Part shown: positions 23,388-35,348 of the stretch, in pieces
How the letters are laid out: the number at the start of each line of letters is the position of its first letter
How positions within the stretch are numbered: position 1 is the first letter of the stretch
Source: Glaciozyma antarctica PI12
Taxonomy: Eukaryota > Basidiomycota > Microbotryomycetes > Kriegeriales > Camptobasidiaceae
Direction: 5' to 3'
Assembly (NCBI GenBank): GCA_002917775.1
Contig: KZ627161.1
Span: 514,417-578,416 of the forward strand
Length of the DNA stretch: 64,000 nucleotides
The notes under the pieces: model-generated
What the model was told of the DNA's origin: nothing
Database searches by the model: none
The model's input: the letters and a program-made list of their open reading frames with translations, nothing else
Program-made: the position numbers and the translations under genes

Positions 23388-23931
23388 GCCCGTACAGTTG
23401 AATAAGTGCCAAGTGACAATGGCACCCGCATCTACGAGCATCGGAATAGCGGCTGATAGTGAAGTTGCGGGGATCGAGTAGGGGCCCTTGCCCCTTTTGT
23501 TGTTGTTGCGGAAGGCTCGGCTACCGCGTTCGGTCAGGCGGCTCTCTCGCTCGGTCTGAGAGATGGTATAGTTCCGGAGAGTCACCGAACATCGAACTGG
23601 GACCTTTGGTATGGCGCGTACTCAGGCGTACTCAGTAGAGAAAGCCCGAACCCCGCGTGTGCCTCCTCGGTGTTTGGTCTCGCTGGCGCGTGTCAAGCGT
23701 TCTGCGAAGTTATTGCGCAACGATATTGCGAAGATGGCGTCGAACGGGAAGCAGTTACTTTCGCTGGGAATCTCTCTCGTTTTCGCTCGTTTGATGTGGA
23801 TTGGTGGTGCTGATTACGCGGGGGGTGTAGAACGAAGTAGGCAAATATAGCGATGAGGAGAGAGAGGGTACAGAGGGGGGGACAGGAGGGTGTGCAAATA
23901 GGGTCATAGCTAAGCGAGAACAGGGAGTGAA

Positions 23932-25213
23932 TCACCACGATGCCACCTGCACCGGTTCGGGTCCATGATACGACTCGCTGCCCTTCTCCTCCTTCGCCGC
24001 TGCTCCGAGTCCCATTTTCGCCCAACAAGGAGGTGCGAGGTGATCGCGGTGATCGGGAGTAAGAGGTCCCGCCGAGATCGGTGTACTGGGAGAACCGGGA
24101 GTCGTCGAGCCCGAGATGGGGGAGGAAAGGGTGGAGGAGGAAGAGGACGAGTAGGTGGAGGAGGGGCGGGAGGAGGAGGCCGAGATAGTGGCCGAGTAGG
24201 GGGAGTGGCGACTGCGTGGTCGGCGAGAGGTGGAGGAGGAGAAGATGTCGGTCGAGCCGTGGAGGAGGGCGACGGCGGCGTCCGAGGCGCGACGATGACG
24301 AAGCTCGTCGGGGGAGGGGGAGCGGGAGGTGGAAGCGACGGGGGAGGAGGTGGTGGTGGTGGTGCTGTAGTCGCGACGACGCTTGCGGTCCTCCATCGAC
24401 TTGCGAGGAGCGGCAGCTGCGACGGCGGCGACCTGGCCTCGCTCGGTCTGGTACGTGTCGTAGACGTCGTGGACCCAGGCGGTGAGCTCCTCGTCACGAA
24501 CGACGACGTTCCATCTGTAGAGTGAGATGGTTAGTCTCGTTGAGTAGCGGAGAAAAGGAGAAAAGACGCACCCGAGGAACGCAAAGAGTTCTCTCTCCAT
24601 CTGGTTGACCTCCTTGAGATCGAAGAACTGGCCGACGACCTGCCACGACTTGTTCGAGTAGGTGTCGTCCATTGAGATCTTGCTCGAGAGCATGAGAGAG
24701 GAGAGGAAGAGGCGGTGAGGGGAAGTCGAGGTTCCTCGAGCCGAAGGGTAGCGGGCCTTGAGGCGCGAAAGGAGGAGGAGGGCCTGGTGGGTGATGGCGA
24801 TGGGGAGGCGAGTTCGGTAGAGTGCGTACGCCTGTGGGATAGATCGAGTCAGATCCAGTTCGAGTAAACAATCCCCGCCGGAAGTTGGGCGTGGGGGAGA
24901 TCGGAAGCATTGAGGCGCGCGCGGAGATCGCGTGTTCCGGTGGTGAAGAAAATGACTCACGATGAACTCGCCCAACGGCGGAGGAGCCTCCTTGCCTAGG
25001 GTAGGAGACTGAGGAGGAGTGTCAAGACCCTGCTGGCCGACTCCGATGGCGGAAGAAGGCGAGTTGACGGAGAAGAGCGAAGCGATGACATGCTCGCAGA
25101 ACTCGGCGGTCTCTGCGGGATGGGAGGGGGATGTTAGCTTCTGGTGGGTGGGTGGATCCTCCTCCGAGAACGAGGCACGTACCTTGGAAACCGTAGAACT
25201 TGTCGGGAGTCAT
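23932..25213 (-). CDS. Pho80/Pcl-type cyclin
   Basis: Cyclin of the fungal Pcl/Pho80 family, partner of Pho85-like kinases. Minus-strand exons are 25213-25183, 25112-24961, 24831-24572 and 24514-23932 (341 codons, frame intact). The cyclin box covers AYALYRTRLPIAITHQALLL, then FLSSLMLSSKISMDDTYSNK, SWQVVGQFFDLKEVNQMERE and FLGWNVVV. The C-terminal 150 residues are Ser/Thr/Pro-rich with possible phosphosites and no fold. The start MTPDKFYGFQ is the first in-frame ATG, but the frame is open upstream to an intron-like acceptor (CTCTAG) near 25498 with plausible coding (PPAELNAL, PPHRINTPVSRP). The true start may therefore be an exon further upstream. The gene converges with IND1; the 544 bp between them hold only 3' regions. 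Confidence 0.82.
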
Positions 25214-27624
25214 GGCGGGCGGAGAAAAAGGGGCGTTGAGGGTGGTGCGGTGCGGGACGAGGGATTGGGGCAGGCCGAGGACCGGAGTAGGATAGGGTGG
25301 CTGTGGGAAGGTGTCCACACTGGCTGAGTGCTTGATCGCGAGCTCCGGAGGGCTGGGACGAGAGACCGGGGTGTTGATGCGATGAGGCGGCAGAAGACTC
25401 GAAAGGGCGTTGAGTTCGGCGGGTGGCTGTTGTGGCGAAGGACTCTTTGCTGAGGGTGGTTGCTGGTGATAGCCTGGCGAGCAAGGCTTTGGCGGTGGCT
25501 AGAGATGAAGGAGGAAAGAAGATTGAGATGGAGAAGTGAGAGAGTACAACCGTCGCGCGCTTCGATTCTCGGCCTGCCCTTCTTCCTCGCCGGGCCTCGA
25601 TCTTAAACAAACATGCGTTTGGTTTTGAATCTTCCGCATTCGCTCTTTAAGGAAGTCGTGTGGGAATACCTTCCTGCTGGCCTCGCCTAAGCTGTCAAGA
25701 GTCGAGTTGTCTAGACTCGTGCACTCCAGCTCTGTCACAAGGCGAACAACCCTCGGAGGAGGTACCTGCACAGCCAGCACCCCCCCTCCTCTCTCTCCAT
25801 CGAGGACGCCCAGGGGGTCGACTACAACTCGGAGGGGACAAAACTCATCCTCGCTTAGCAATCTAGCTCTACTCTTTCCGAGGCAAAAAGATATGCGAGA
25901 TTTTGCCACTCGCCCAGCCCCTCATCTGGGCTGGCTGGCTGCTGATTGAGCTCGTCGGTGACCGCACGCCCAGATCTCGAAGCTCTCGGAGGAAGCAGGC
26001 CGCCCTGTCGCCCTATAGCCTTCGTTCGCTCCAGCCTGTGCGCTCCGGAGCTCCAGATTGTTAATTCACAGCGACAAGGGATCATTCCGAATCTCTCCAG
26101 ATCTCGGCGTTCGAGCTCCCAAGGCGCGCGCGCGCAGGAACGCAGCACCCACAGCCTCGTTCCTTCCGCGCTTCTCCTCCTCGCAGCTTCGTTTTTCCCC
26201 AGGCGGTGCGTTACGCTCCATCGATCCGTACACGCGTGTACGCAAAGGCAGGAGTTCATACTACTGGGCCTTGACTGGGCCCCCTGAAAACATGTTTTCA
26301 GCACTTTCGGAGAGGGGTCAATTCTATAGCACCTGCACGGACGAGCAGGTCCCTGCTCTGCTGTTTCAGGAGCTTTGCACGACGAGTTCTTCACGAGGGG
26401 GCTGCTCGCACCGCGTGTTAGTCGACGAGTACTTTACACCAGGCCACTCCGGCGAGGTTGGACTCCCCGCCCAGATTGCTCCTTTCTCCCCACTCTCCTC
26501 CTTCCCCGCACGCGAATCCCCGTTGGATTCAGGTACTCTGATCCCCTGTTGATTGCTCCTAAATACAACCCCTTCTCCTCCTGAACGAGCCGAGAGCAAC
26601 ACGAACCAGCAAACCACGACCGAGCGAGACCATTCCTTCGGTCGTCTTGCGGGCGACTCTGGCCTCCTCTGGCCTCTCGGACGATGCCGCAGAAAGAACA
26701 TCCGATTTCTTGGGAAAGAGCTGAAGCTAGCTGAGGCCGGACAAGCCGCAAAGTTTGGGTTGCAGTACCAGCCAAATCTAGAGAAGTGAGGCCAGGCGAG
26801 ACTTTCCTTCGTTTTCGTGCCGGGGTCCGGGGGATCCGCAGGCGGGAAAAAGGGAGTCCGGAGCAGCGGACGGAGAGGGACGCGGTCGACTTTGAGTGCC
26901 GGGAGCGGCTGAGGCAGAAGAGGTTGCGAAGAGGTGGGAACAGGGAGCTGGTGGGGGCGTTCGGAGGGAGAGGGACAGCGAGGTGTTGAATGGTGTGAAG
27001 GTGGGGCGCAAGGTGGCGGTGATTCTGTTTGTGATCTTGAGCAGGTGAACTCAGTGAAAAGGAAGGAGAAAAGAGGCTTGCAAGAGAGCTCGCGGAGAGC
27101 AGTGAGTTCGCTCCCCTCTGGCTTCTCGCGTGCCTCCTCAGCGCATTCTGCTCTTCTAGTACTGTACTCAGCTGATCTAACGACGGGATCTCCCACCCCT
27201 CCCCCCACCTCGCCTCTGAACCGCCATCCTCGAGCTTCCGCTCTTCTCGCAACTCGACTCCCCACCGCCGCCTGTACTCGCAATTTATCCCGTAGCAGCC
27301 ACCTTCCTTCCAAGCTCAAGCTGCCGCGATTCTGCCCAACTCCAGCCAGCAACTTTACGCGCAGATCAACTCTGGCCGGAATCAGGCTGTCACTCGGAGT
27401 CCCGGTGCGCCATCCCCTCCCCTTCCACACACCGTCTCGCAACGCCGTCGGCTGAATGCCACTTCCGCGACGGACGACAAATCCATCACCAATTCATCGG
27501 GCGTGGACTGAGTCACTGAGCCCACTGTTCGAAGCTGTGGTCAGCATTCGCGCTCGGTGGGTCGCCCTCCATTTCTTCCAGAAGGTGTATCCGCTCCCCC
27601 TGGGCTCAGCTCCGGCTCGTTGAT
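25214..27624. other. Gene-poor interval upstream of the cyclin gene
   Basis: About 2.4 kb. The left 290 bp probably form an upstream exon or leader of the cyclin. The rest contains a long minus-strand open frame (26366-27442) and shorter ones, none with domains, consistent codon bias or splice sets. A short alternating GC run (CGCGCGCGC) lies near 26128. A long regulated promoter would suit a cyclin gene, but nothing specific can be named. Confidence 0.4.
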
Positions 27625-28250
27625 ATGGCCGAGATTCAGAATCTTGTCGTGGACTTGGAATTGGAGGCGATGCGAAAGGTCTCACTGCACAATTCCCTCA
27701 AATACATCGCTTCGGCGTTCTCCCTTCTCGCTGTGAGAGATGGCGCCACTGGAGTGGATCTCGCTAATGAGGTAGCTTTTCCTTCGACGCTATTGCCGGG
27801 TGTGATGGCTTTGGCTGCCTTCTTGTGGCAACGCTAGGATCGTCCTTCGCAGCTCGTTCATTCCGGCGAGCGATTGTTCGAGATGGACGACAAGAGACGC
27901 CTCGGTCAGAGTCTTGCAGGTATTGTCTGCGGTGCAGAGCTTGACACTGCTAGAACTGATTTTAACAAGCTTACGAAGAAGCAGAAGTTCGTCTTCGGCA
28001 ACGGCTCCCGCGCCGAAGGTGCGCCCACTCCTTCACCTCAGCTTCTCTCTAACATGCAGCCGGCTTCATTTACAAGGCATACTGCTGCCTCCCAAACTCC
28101 GCCCCTGTCAAAGCTCTCAACGTGAATTTTGCGACGACGCCGGACTCTTCAAAAGTCATGCCCACACTTCAACTGGCTTCGCAAGACGGCTCGCTCAATC
28201 ACATCCTGCTCTCGAAGAATGTAAACACGTCTCCGAGACCAAGCTCGTCG
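27625..28250 (+). CDS. Putative short spliced gene, function unknown
   Basis: ATG 27625 opens MAEIQNLVVDLELEAM. The candidate model joins 27625-27771, 27838-28018 and 28060 onward. Candidate introns are GTAGCT...CTAG (66 nt) and GTGCGC...CTAACATGCAG (41 nt), and frame is maintained through FGNGSRAE into GFIYKAYCCLPNSAP. Coding quality fades after about 28200 and the end is not determined. Codon use is less C/G-biased than in neighbours, so this may be a weakly expressed, young or decaying gene. No family is recognised. Confidence 0.3.
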
Positions 28251-29596
28251 CATTCACCAAGTGGAAGCTCCGTCCCTCCAATCCTCTTTCCGTCGGCTCA
28301 TCAATCGCGCTCGCGAGGTCGCAACGCTCACGGCGAATGTCGTCGCACTCGTTTCTGGCAGAAAAGCATCTCTGTAGCTTCACAGGCGGACAGCAATGCT
28401 TACTATCGTACACTTCCGTCCTTCAGGTGGAGCGAGGCAGCTATTTGGCTTCGGCACGTTCCTCGCTCCCCTCTCGCTGCTGCTCTTGCTCACTGACCTG
28501 CCCTCTTGGAGGCATGGATCTCGTCGCTGAAAAACGTAGCAAGTTGTTCCAACTGCAATACCTCGAGAGTACACCCTCAAGGCAGTGGGGGGTGGGCGAC
28601 GTCGGAAGGGGGTTGGTGTTCGATAATACAATTTCTCGAGTTCGTGCGAAACAGAGGAACTTCGTTTGGACTCAACGACGTCGTGATGGTGCAAGCCCTT
28701 GTAGCCAACCCCATACTTTCCGAGGGAGGAACCCGGGATCGATAGCGAGGAAAGTGCGGAGGAGTTGCAGAGACGCTGCCCACGCCCACGCTCGCCTCTT
28801 GTCTCGGTACTCTACCAAGCTCAGCTTCTCACGTCATCCGGTCCTTAATCTCTTTTATAGGGTGGGAAAGGGAGGAGAGAAGGCGTCCCGTATCGCTCGA
28901 ACATCCTCGTCGTCATTTCTCGCTTGACCCACGAAGGACGAGAAATTGAGGAAGTGACCAACGGCGAAGCTCCGTTGGTTCCCAGAGCCAGCAGCGTCTT
29001 TAGCTCGGCCTCAGCTGCAAGTCTTCAGCAGCATCAGCTGCGAGCGGTGGAGCGGGAACCCGGAGAGCGAACCTCGCGCTGCTTCTCGTGCGAAGACATG
29101 AAGGCGCCCCTGCCACAGCTGCAACGACGAAAGCCCCTGCCTGCAGTGTATTCAGCTTTGAAACAGAGAACGCGAGCGCAGACCGTATCGTATCGCTCCA
29201 GCTTCAGCCGTATCGCTCCAGCTCCAGCTTCGCAGCCAAGCAGTCGTTCCTGCGCCCAAGCAATCCTTCGCTCCCCACCGGTCAGCCCAAGGACGCTCGC
29301 TCGCTTTCATCTCCAACGTTCCCTCCACGTCCGTTCCTTCCCAACGCAAGTCTCGCGCTCGATTCCGTACCACTAGCTCACGCAGCAAGGTGAAGAAGTC
29401 TCGCCGAGTGAGTACGGCGCGAGCGCAGTGAAGGACCCCGCAGTGACGCGCGAATAACGAGAAAGGGGAGGAGACAAGTAGCAGACAGGAGGAAGTAGTA
29501 CAAGCAGAAAATCAGAGCGCAGTGCAAGCAGAGGATCCAGTACCGCAGCCAGCGCGACCGTGCAATAAATCACCTCCCTCTACTCGCGCCCCTCCT
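28251..29596. other. Interval without a recognised gene
   Basis: About 1.3 kb with scattered open frames but no coherent exon chain. A short direct repeat of CGTATCGCTCCAGC lies at 29189 and 29209 (20-nt spacing). The right end should include the 3' end of the acetyltransferase transcript from the other strand. Confidence 0.4.
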
Positions 29597-30607
29597 CTAA
29601 AACGTCTTGTGGTAAACCACCGCATCCACATACTCATCCAGTGCTCCCACCGTCTTGCTCTTCAGCAGTCCCGCCTCGGGAACGAGGCCAACACGGTTGA
29701 ACCCCAGCGAATCCCAGATTCGGAGCGAAGCGACGTTGGAGACGTAGACGAGGTTAAAGACTGAGGCTTTGTAACCTGTGCGAGCGTGGTTAGAGAGAGC
29801 GGGGTTAGAGGGGGAGGGACGGACCGAGGAGAGGGGCGTAGTGGAGGTAGCTCTTGCCGAGGTGCTGGCCGACTTTGAGGCCACGGTGGACGGGGGGAAC
29901 GACGAAGCCCGCATTGCAGTTCTGTGCGACATCAATTAGCGAGCGTCCTTCTCCTGTCAGAATGGAGGAACGACGTACGTGCGAAGAGCGACCAGGGTAG
30001 TTAGGCTGCGAGATCCATCAGCTCCTCTCCCCGCTCCTCCATCGCACAACCCACCTTGACATCTGCACCTCATCAGCTCCCACCCCCTCCTCACTAGCAG
30101 CAAAGACTCACAGAACATCCCCAGCACACAGTCCTTCCACCCCCTCCCATCGCGCACCTCCTCGAACGCGCACGCAGTCCCACGATCGAACCCCCCGTCC
30201 GCTCCCATCTCGAACGTCCCTGCCACCTCAGCGGAGACAGTCTCAAGCAAGCCTACGAAGCAGTCCTGCGCTGCACAAAAGTCTCAGCTCCTGCCCTCCC
30301 TACCAAGCGCGCGGGCGTACCAAAGAAGTAGTTCGCCTGCACCTCATCAGCTCCCGCGACGGTCGAGGAGAGAGAGGGGACGCACGAACTCCTCCTCACT
30401 CAGCTTTTCTTGCTGTGGGTACGTCCTCCCCTCCTCCACTACGGCGTTAAAGACGCCCGCGAGGTAGGAGAGGAGTTCGGGATGGACGGTGGAGCGGGTG
30501 AGGGGGAAGATGGTGAGAGCTGGAGAGGCGAGTGAGGGGAGGAGGTAGGACCGGGGTAGGAGGGGGTTGGAGCGGGTGGAGCGGGTGATGGGGCCGTAGG
30601 CTGACAT
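29597..30607 (-). CDS. MPR1: GNAT acetyltransferase of the Mpr1 (azetidine-2-carboxylate/proline-analogue) type
   Basis: Mpr1 of Saccharomyces sigma1278b and S. pombe Ppr1 N-acetylate toxic proline analogues and help control oxidative stress through proline/arginine metabolism. Minus-strand exons are 30607-30386, 30336-30321 (16 nt), 30270-30112, 30062-30055 (8 nt), 30005-29979, 29921-29825 and 29775-29597 (235 aa, frame intact). The match is strongest at the C terminus: YVKPNYPGRSSHNCNAGFVV, then RGLKVGQHLGKSYL, SVFNLVYVSNVASLRIWDSL and GFNRVG. The YPGRSSHNCNAGF element places it in this subfamily of the GNAT fold rather than generic acetyltransferases. The substrate is inferred from the family and not shown. 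Confidence 0.83.
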
Positions 30608-30700
30608 GGTGTTGGAGGAGGGAGATGGTGTAAGTCGGCCGAGTTGAGCCTCTAGCTACGTTGGGTTCGAGAAAGCCAGTTCTCAGTTACAATGCAAACG

Positions 30701-31982
30701 CTAATCGTCCAAAAGCCTGTTGATCGCCTCCCTACTATTCACACTTCGATGCAAGCTTGCTGCGAAGAACACAAAGAGCGAATCAGCCTTCATCCATCCT
30801 CACTCAGCCACGAAGCAACTCACAAGCCATCGGCGAATGCCTAGCCATGTACGCGCTCAACACACTCGACGTAGCCTCCCCTTCCTTGCTCGGAGACCCC
30901 GTTGAAGAGCTCAGGAGCGAGCGGCGGAAGAGAGGGGTTGTAGGAGCTGGGGAGAGGGCTGCGGGCGACTTGCGGAGGGCGGAACGGAAGGGAGATGCGG
31001 CGGGGGACGAGGGGGAAGGAGAGGGGCGAGTCTGCGGGCGATGGGTTAGTGAGGATTGAGCGGGAATGGGAGGGAGGCGGACCTTGGGGGAGGAGCGCGA
31101 GAGGGGGGTGGTGCTGAAGGCGGTAGGAGTTCCGCGGGAGGGAGGGGTGAAGGTTGAAGATGCTGGGCGGGTGGAGGAGCGAGGAGGGGAGCGGGGAGCG
31201 GGAGGAGGGAGGGACGAGAGGCGGTTTAGTCGCCACATGCTGTCGGCGATGTTCCAGAAGAGGAGCATGAGGCAGAGAGATTCTGCAGGCGGCGTTAGCG
31301 AGATTGTCGGATGAGCTGGGGGGAGTGCAAGCGTACCGAGAAAGTGGAGTGGAGTGTCGAGAGAGGGCACGATCTGAACGAGGTGACCTGACGCGTATCT
31401 GCAAAGATCCGGGTTAGCTCTCCATCTCGCTCCCATCGCGTGCGATTCAACTCACCCATACACGTTGGTCCTGCTTGAAATCCACCATATCACCAGCAGT
31501 ACCGAGTTGACCCTCAGCCTCTTTGCGACCCGTCCTCTCCCTAGCGGCACCGCCTTGGCCACGACCCTACTCTCCTCTTTTTGCAGCGCGCGCGGACTAG
31601 GAGCAGCCGCCTTCACCTCCTGCTGTTGCGTAGGCGTGAAGAGAGACCGAGGGGGTGTCGGACCGGGGTACCGAGTAGGCGTACGCGAGGGAGGAGTGAA
31701 GGACTGCAGTCGCGTCGGAGGGGCGATGGAGGTGGGGTTGTACGCGGCGGGAGTGGTAGGGGCGTAGGAAGGGGAGAAGCGTACGGCCTTGGTCGTCGTT
31801 GTCGAGATCGGAGCTCCACCGGCGGAGACATTCGTGCCAACGGCCGAGACTGAGACCGGTCGTCCTGGGGTTGCGAATGGGTTCGAAGGAGGCGAATGGC
31901 GGGGTTCTAAAGGGCGAGAGTTTCGGTCTGCGGGGGAAGGGGAGGGGAGAGTGGTGGTGGACGCGCCAAAGGATCGATCCAT
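30701..31982 (-). CDS. Probable POM34-like nuclear pore membrane protein
   Basis: Minus-strand exons are 31982-31456, 31398-31337, 31282-31083, 31031-30824 and 30759-30701 (351 aa, frame intact). Reading through the last intron would give a shorter end at 30804. The N-terminal about 150 residues are Ser/Pro/Thr-rich and disordered (TPTRYPGPTPPRSLFTPT). Two hydrophobic segments follow: LRVNSVLLVIWWI (about 160-172) and ESLCLMLLFWNIADSMW (about 197-213), separated by a short loop. The C-terminal tail is again Ser/Pro-rich. Disordered ends around a closely spaced hairpin of membrane helices, with the KRLRVNSVLLVIW/HFLESL spacing, resemble the NPCC/POM34 family. I could not check this by search; any small two-helix membrane protein is an alternative. 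Confidence 0.6.
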
Positions 31983-32459
31983 GCTCGGCTAAGAAGTGGT
32001 GAGATTGGAAGGGCGGGAGGCGTAACTTTGAGCGGAGAGGGAGAGAGTTAGCAGGAGCTCTGGTAGAAGGGCTGAATCTGGCGGCGTGAAGGTGGCGGCG
32101 CAGAAAGAGTGGTTCGACGAGAAAGACTCACGCGTTCGGCGGAATCGGGAGATGGAGACGAGAGTGGTGTGATGCCTGAGTCTGACCTTTAGTTGAGCTT
32201 GAGGAGGAGGAGGAGGAGGAAGGGGTGAAGCAGCTGTTGAAGCCTTGTTTCGAGTCGTTCCCTTTCAAGTCTTGAAGAGGTCAGCGGAGCACCAGGGGGG
32301 ACAAAAGAGGAGGAGCTAGCTGGGCGCGAGAATATTCGGGTTTTGTTAACAAAGTACCTGGCCTGATAAATTAAATGAATTCAGGCTTGGTGCCCTCGAG
32401 CGCGCTCGAACTGCGCCGGTTCAGATCGAGCGCAACTCGAACTGACAACACACGCCGCT
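31983..32459. promoter_or_regulatory. Divergent promoter between the POM34-like and RCC2-like genes
   Basis: These 477 bp separate opposed start codons. An AT-rich island at about 32338-32382 (GTTAACAAAG, then TAAATTAAATGAATTC) is flanked by short inverted GCCTGA/TCAGGC arms. It resembles the AT island in the uS2m/SSB promoter. No specific site is assigned. Confidence 0.45.
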
Positions 32460-35348
32460 ATGAAATCCTCTGAGCCAGCTTGGGGACGCCGTAAGCACCT
32501 CCTTCTCTCCCCTCTCTCGCTCCTGCCCTTCCAGCCACCCTGAGTCAACACCGTGGGGGGGAAGAAGAACAAGCGCCGCGCTGACTATCGGACTCGCTCA
32601 ACCCTCAACGCGCATCTCGCACGCGAACCAAACAAATGCTCAGTCCTTATCGCCGGCGGGTTCGTCTTTATCTCCTTCTACCCTCCCTCGTTCCCTCGCT
32701 GACTATCAAACTTCTTCTTCCCTCCTCCTCAACAACAACCACGCGCCTCTCTCGTCTCCCACGGCACGCTCCTGACTCTCTCGACTCCTTTAACATCTCT
32801 TTGCACCACCGCAATCTCGCCTCCAACTCGCTCCTTCCTCTTCTTCGCTCTCTTCTCCCTTTGTCCCCGCAATCTCTCAGCACCGACTTTGCCACGCTCG
32901 GCCGCAAGGACAAGGGCGGCAAGTCCTTTGTCAACGATGACCGGTGAGTGGTCGAGCGCTGGCGGAGCCCGAGTTGCGTCTGGGGCGTTTGTTGACGGTC
33001 TCGCCACACGTCCTCGTCAACGCAGTCCTGAACTCCCCTCTGCTCACATCATGCGTCCTGTGGCCAACAGTGAGTCCCTTCAACTCTGCAGAGGCCGCTT
33101 CCCCAGCTCTAACCTTGCCTCACTCCTCCCAGTCAAGTTCAAGCGCGTCTTCGCTTCGCACTCGGGCTGCCACGCCGTCGTGATTGACAGTACGTCCTCT
33201 CTCTCCTTACCAGCGCCAACCAACTCGCTCCTACACAGTCAAGAACCGCGTGCGTCCTCCACCCCCTTCTCCTCCAGCTCCCACTGACCCTCTCCTCAGG
33301 CCTACCTAATCGGCCGCAACGAGCACCACCAGCTCTCCCACCCCCTCCCAACGACCTACACCTCCCCACACATCTCCCTCGACGGCATCCCCTCTCCTAC
33401 GCCCTCTGCACCGTACCCGTGCCCTCTCCTCGGGCTCGCAGATGGGAACGCTCCCAAGGCGCTCAAGCGCCAGGGTATCGTCAGTGCGGGAGTGGGCAGG
33501 AACCACACTGTGCTTGTGACGGATGGAGGTGAGGCGTGGAGCGCTGGGTTGAACTCGCTCGGCCAGGTACGTCCTCGTTCCTCTCCTTCGCGTCCTCTTT
33601 CCTGCGCCCTTCTCCGCCCGAACGACGAAAGAGCAGTACTGAGGCTCTTTCCCACAGTGCGGACACGCAGGACAGGAGCACATCAGCTCCTTCACGCGCG
33701 TTGGCGGCGCACTGCTCGACGAAAAGGTTGTCGCCGCAGGCTGCGGAATCACCTTCTCGCTCTTCCTGTGCGAATCGGGCAAGGTCTTCGCAGTCGGCAG
33801 TGGAGAGAAGGGCCAGCTCGGCAACGGCAAGGTACGTGCGACGCCCCAGCTTCGCTTGATCGTACTGACTGGCGAACAGACGGGAGAACACATCGCTGCG
33901 TCCAAGGTCTTCTTCTCCGAGCAGTCGGAGCCGCTCCTCGTGCGCGGGGCGATCGAGGGAAAGAGGATTATTCAGATCGCGTGCGGGCAGCAACACAGTA
34001 TCGCACTCGACGACGAGGGATTCTGCTACGCCTGGGGATTCGGAGGTACGTTCTCTCCCCTCTCCCCTCGGAGTTGGACTGATTTGATCTCTCGTAGGTC
34101 TCGGGCGACTGGGGATGGGAGCTCAGTTCGACGTCATGGTCCCTACTGTCATCCCCAACTTTGCTGGCCCCAACGTCCTCACTCGCGCGACCAAGATCGC
34201 TGCTGGACCCGGCAACTCGATGTTCATCGACGCGCAGGGGATGGTCTCGCTCTGCGGCAAGTGGAAGACGTCTGGCGATGGTAGTGCGGGGCAGGTGCGT
34301 TCCCATTTATCGTGCGTGCGAGCGAGGAAGTCGCTGATGAGGTTCGCAGCCGTGGATGGCGCCGAAGCTCGTGCAGGAGATCCAGGGGTACAAGTGGCGG
34401 AACATCACTGCTGGAGGCGTGACCCTCTTCGCGTCGACGTACGATCCCAAGGAAGGAGATTTCATGGTCGGTTGGGGACAAGGGGCAGGGTACGGAGAGC
34501 TTGCTCTCGGCGCCGGAACCGTTCGTCCTTCCCTTCTTCTCGTTCTTGGCTTCGCTGACGAGTTGTACGCAGGTCAAATCCGCCACCAAGCCCGTCCGCA
34601 TCGACGGATTCGACGGCATCACGATCCTCGACATCGCCGGCGGCCAAAACACGACCTTCTTCATCGCCCGCCCTCCTCCCGCCACCACCATTCCCTCCCC
34701 CCTCGATTCTCCCGCTCCTGAAGTCGTCTCCACCTCCGTCGTCCCGCCCACCACAGGCATCGACCTCTCAGGCTTCGGGTACTCGTTCGCCCCTCCCGCT
34801 GTCGTCAAGCCTGTGGAGAAGCTCGTCCTTACGCCGGTAGTGGAGAGCGTTAGTAGGACGCAGACGGAGGCGTGGGAGGAGCTGTTGAGGTACCCTGCGG
34901 TGTTGGATGCGGTGGATCAGTGCCAGCTTTGTGGGCTCGAGGATGGACCCGAGGAGAGCTTGGAGTGCGAGATGGTGAGTTTCGTCGCTGCAAATGTGGG
35001 GAGAGGAGCTGATGGCTTTGTGAGATAGTGCGAGAATGCGTTTCATGGAGCGTGCCTGTCTCCTCCTATCGTTGGCGTGCCGGAGGGTGAGGCGTTTCTG
35101 ATCGTCGTCGAGCGAGATTGGGAGCTGATGTTGGGCCTTCGCAGGAGAGTGGTTCTGCCCCAAGTGCTCTGCCGAGGAAGAAGTCGCCGAGGAAGAGGAG
35201 GAGGTCTCGGCTGGCAAGAAGAGGAAGGCGCCGGCTGTTGTGGAGAAGAAAGGTGCGTCCTCGGGAGCGAGGAGTAGTGGGGAGTTGGGACTGATGCCTT
35301 CTCTTTTTGTTCGCAGCTGCTCCCAAGAGCAAGAAGAAGAAGGCTTGA
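32460..35348 (+). CDS. RCC2/TD-60-like RCC1-repeat protein with a C-terminal PHD finger
   Basis: Fifteen exons: 32460-32490, 32545-32659, 32881-32943, 33026-33069, 33133-33189, 33239-33249, 33300-33566, 33658-33831, 33880-34045, 34098-34294, 34350-34520, 34573-34974, 35029-35086, 35145-35252 and 35317-35348 (631 aa, frame intact). RCC1-type blades include AGVGRNHTVLVTDGGEAWS, VAAGCGITFSLFL and IACGQQHSIALDDEGFCYAW. GGTDFATLGRKDKGGK near the N terminus and the GFGGLGRLGMG block match RCC2 rather than RCC1. A C4HC3 PHD finger follows: CQLC, CEMC, FHGAC and WFCPKC. A Lys-rich tail (KSKKKK) suggests nuclear localisation. RCC2 acts in mitosis and small-GTPase control; PHD fingers read histone tails. 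The acceptor of exon 2 (CTGAG) is the least certain boundary. Confidence 0.85.

Noticed and set aside
26366-27442. A 358-residue minus-strand open frame in the gene-poor interval
   Set aside because: No domain, no C/G third-position bias and an overlapping comparable frame on the same strand; long open frames by chance are common in GC-rich DNA.
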